From a candidate division CSSED10-310 bacterium (GTDB taxonomy: Bacteria > CSSED10-310 > JAFGDC01), in assembly GCA_016932295.1 (NCBI GenBank), contig JAFGDC010000358.1, positions 1 through 8,456 on the forward strand: a stretch of DNA of 8,456 nt, given 5' to 3'. A program made the translations under genes and the position numbers. Position 1 is the stretch's first letter, and the number at the start of each line of letters is the position of its first letter. The notes beneath the pieces were generated by a model. That model searched no databases. It saw nothing but the letters and a program-made list of their open reading frames with translations, and was not told the DNA's origin. Shown here in pieces: positions 6,834-8,456 of this stretch.

Positions 6834-8456
6834 ATGAACACGTTTACATTTCAAAGGACGCTGCGACTAGTGGTGGCAGCGCTGGCCGTTTTATCGGCTC
6901 ACCGTTACTCAGCTCATGCCTTCACGCTGACGGTGGTGGATGGTGATGGGGTTCCGATCAGCGGTTTCCGCTGGCTTGTCGAAGAGGATACCACGCATGC
7001 GGTGGTGCCGGGCGCACTGGCGTCGGACAGTCTGGCTGTTGACCTGCATGGCAGTCATGCGCCGGTTTTGGCAAAGGGTGCGACCGGTACGGGCAGCGTC
7101 GAGGTCGATGTGGATCCCGGCGGTCGTTATCATGTTTCGGTGCTGCCGTCATCCGGCGAATACACCGTGGGCGGAGCGCCGGTGGATGTCGGGCAACAGT
7201 CGGTGGTGGTGGCGGTAATCCCGCAGCCGCTTCCCACCGCACAGATATCCGTTTTTATCTTCAATGACGATCGGCCCATCAATAATGAACCGGATTTGCC
7301 GGGAGAAGAGGGGCTTGAGGGGTTTTCGATAGTTTTGCACGACGAGGCGGGTCAGGTGATGCTGGATGCCTTCGGCAACATGCTGGGGACGACGTATCAG
7401 CGGGATTCATCAGGCAACGTGGTGTTCGACAATGAGGGCAATCCCCTGGTGGAGATGTTCGGGGACGGCATCCTGCTGACCGGTCCGAACGGCGAATTGA
7501 CGGTACGGAACATTCCGCCTGGCAAGTATGGCGTGATTGCGATTCCGCCCATCGGTCAGGGGTGGATTCAGACAGGCACCATCGAGGGTACGCCGACTGT
7601 GGATGCCTGGGTCAAGGCGGCTGAACCGGCATTGTTCCAGGAGTTCGGCCGTTCTTTCTATCATGTGTTCATCGGCTTCGTGCAGGAAAAAAACCTGTTG
7701 GATTCACTGCCGGCCGAGGCTGGGGTAGGGTCCATCACCGGCCGTATCGTCGGCAATCATCTCTCCCGGCCGCCGGTGGTGCAGTTCGAAGCCGGTCCAC
7801 CGGTGCCGGAGGCATGGATCGGATTGAGCGCACAGTCTTCTCTGGAAGGTGTGTATGCCCGATCCTGCAATTCGGACGGCACGTTTCTTGTCGAGGGTGT
7901 GCCGGTTGGTTCGTATCAGCTTGGCATCTGGGACGAGTCCCTGGATTTCATTTTCGGCTCCCGCACCGTGACTGTCCCATCGGGAGGCGCCACGGTGGAC
8001 CTGGGTGATATCCAACTGTTCTCCTGGTTCGGACATCTTGCCGGGTACGTGTTCAACGACGTTGACGCGGATGGGTTCAGGGATCCTGGCGAGGCGGGGA
8101 TGCGCAATGAGGATGTACTGCTTCGGTTCAGGGATGCGACGGTGTACCAGGCGACCGTGAGTGATCCTACGGGTTATTACAGTTTCGACGAGGTGTTTCC
8201 TTTCTTTCACTGGATCGTTGCCGAGGTGGGCTTCGGCCGTTATCGGGCCACCGGCGCGACCGTGGTGGTTGACGAGGGCGGCGTGATCGAGCCGCATCAA
8301 GGTTGGGAACTGCCGTCCTATGATGTATTGACGCCTCAGCTCCAGGCGGAGAACAATCCCAATACCGGGAACAACCTGTCCCGTACCGAGACCGGGATGG
8401 TATTGACTCAGGCGATGTGGCTCATGGCGGGGATGACCAATCGGATTGACTGGGGG
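6834..8456 (+). CDS. Large secreted multidomain protein with carboxypeptidase-regulatory-like and SdrD-B-like domains, N-terminal part
   Basis: 541 codons without a stop; the gene continues past the right edge. The start is set by AGGAGG 6 bases upstream. Residues 1-29 form a Sec signal peptide with likely cleavage after AHA (27-29). The mature part begins FTLTVVDGDGVPISGFRWLV, then a domain of ~100 residues that I do not recognise securely (30-~130). Beta-sandwich units follow: ~138-240, with FNDDRPINNEPDLPGEEG and a closing LTVRNIPPGKYGVIA; ~299-395, carboxypeptidase-regulatory-like, with SITGRIVG and CNSDGTFLVEGVPVGSYQL; and ~399-465, SdrD-B-like, with AGYVFNDVDADGFRDPGE and DPTGYYSFDEV. 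The last has an EF-hand-like Ca-binding loop at 409-420 (D-x-D-x-D-G-x-x-D-x-x-E). Such proteins are exported adhesins or surface scaffolds, sometimes fused to enzymes further on; any enzymatic part would lie outside the window. Its function is not known from this sequence. Confidence 0.85.
   Translation, partial: MNTFTFQRTLRLVVAALAVLSAHRYSAHAFTLTVVDGDGVPISGFRWLVEEDTTHAVVPGALASDSLAVDLHGSHAPVLAKGATGTGSVEVDVDPGGRYHVSVLPSSGEYTVGGAPVDVGQQSVVVAVIPQPLPTAQISVFIFNDDRPINNEPDLPGEEGLEGFSIVLHDEAGQVMLDAFGNMLGTTYQRDSSGNVVFDNEGNPLVEMFGDGILLTGPNGELTVRNIPPGKYGVIAIPPIGQGWIQTGTIEGTPTVDAWVKAAEPALFQEFGRSFYHVFIGFVQEKNLLDSLPAEAGVGSITGRIVGNHLSRPPVVQFEAGPPVPEAWIGLSAQSSLEGVYARSCNSDGTFLVEGVPVGSYQLGIWDESLDFIFGSRTVTVPSGGATVDLGDIQLFSWFGHLAGYVFNDVDADGFRDPGEAGMRNEDVLLRFRDATVYQATVSDPTGYYSFDEVFPFFHWIVAEVGFGRYRATGATVVVDEGGVIEPHQGWELPSYDVLTPQLQAENNPNTGNNLSRTETGMVLTQAMWLMAGMTNRIDWG

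Noticed and set aside
7704..8300. 198-codon minus-strand ORF
   Set aside because: It is antisense to the large surface-protein gene, whose frame is open for 541 codons with recognisable beta-sandwich modules and a perfect Shine-Dalgarno sequence.

Overview
The window is GC-rich, tightly packed bacterial DNA. The protein families (MutM with a C-terminal zinc finger, SGNH hydrolases, GT-C glycosyltransferases, Sec-exported surface proteins) suggest a Gram-negative bacterium. The MutM zinc-finger region looks gammaproteobacterial, but that assignment is tentative. I see no tRNA, rRNA, CRISPR array, insertion sequence or phage gene.

Layout. (1) Positions 1-3866, plus strand: three overlapping genes that look like one transcription unit. 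They are the C-terminal part of an alkaline-phosphatase-superfamily (AlkP) phosphohydrolase, a second exported AlkP-superfamily protein with a full set of metal-ligand motifs, and a polytopic GT39/PMT-like glycosyltransferase with a C-terminal TPR tail. (2) Positions 3867-4032: a short convergent intergenic region with two hairpins that may end transcription from either side. (3) Positions 4033-6396, minus strand: mutM (formamidopyrimidine-DNA glycosylase), then a small doubtful ORF that may be a gene remnant, then a membrane-anchored SGNH/GDSL hydrolase. (4) Positions 6397-6833: a 437-bp divergent intergenic region with an AT-rich island and candidate promoter elements. (5) Position 6834 to the window end, plus strand: the first 541 residues of a large secreted multidomain protein with carboxypeptidase-regulatory-like and SdrD-B-like beta-sandwich domains. 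It has no stop codon before the edge.

How the genes may work together. The AlkP pair, the lipid-linked-sugar glycosyltransferase and the SGNH hydrolase all probably act at the periplasmic face of the envelope. A role in adding or trimming sugar, phosphate or acyl groups on an envelope glycan or glycoprotein is a reasonable inference, but no substrate can be read from the sequence. MutM is a housekeeping DNA-repair enzyme and is probably unrelated. I do not see a clear, complete, undescribed system. The least ordinary items are the AlkP-AlkP-GT/TPR unit, the frame-switching ORF between mutM and the SGNH gene, and the unusual N-terminal region of the large surface protein.
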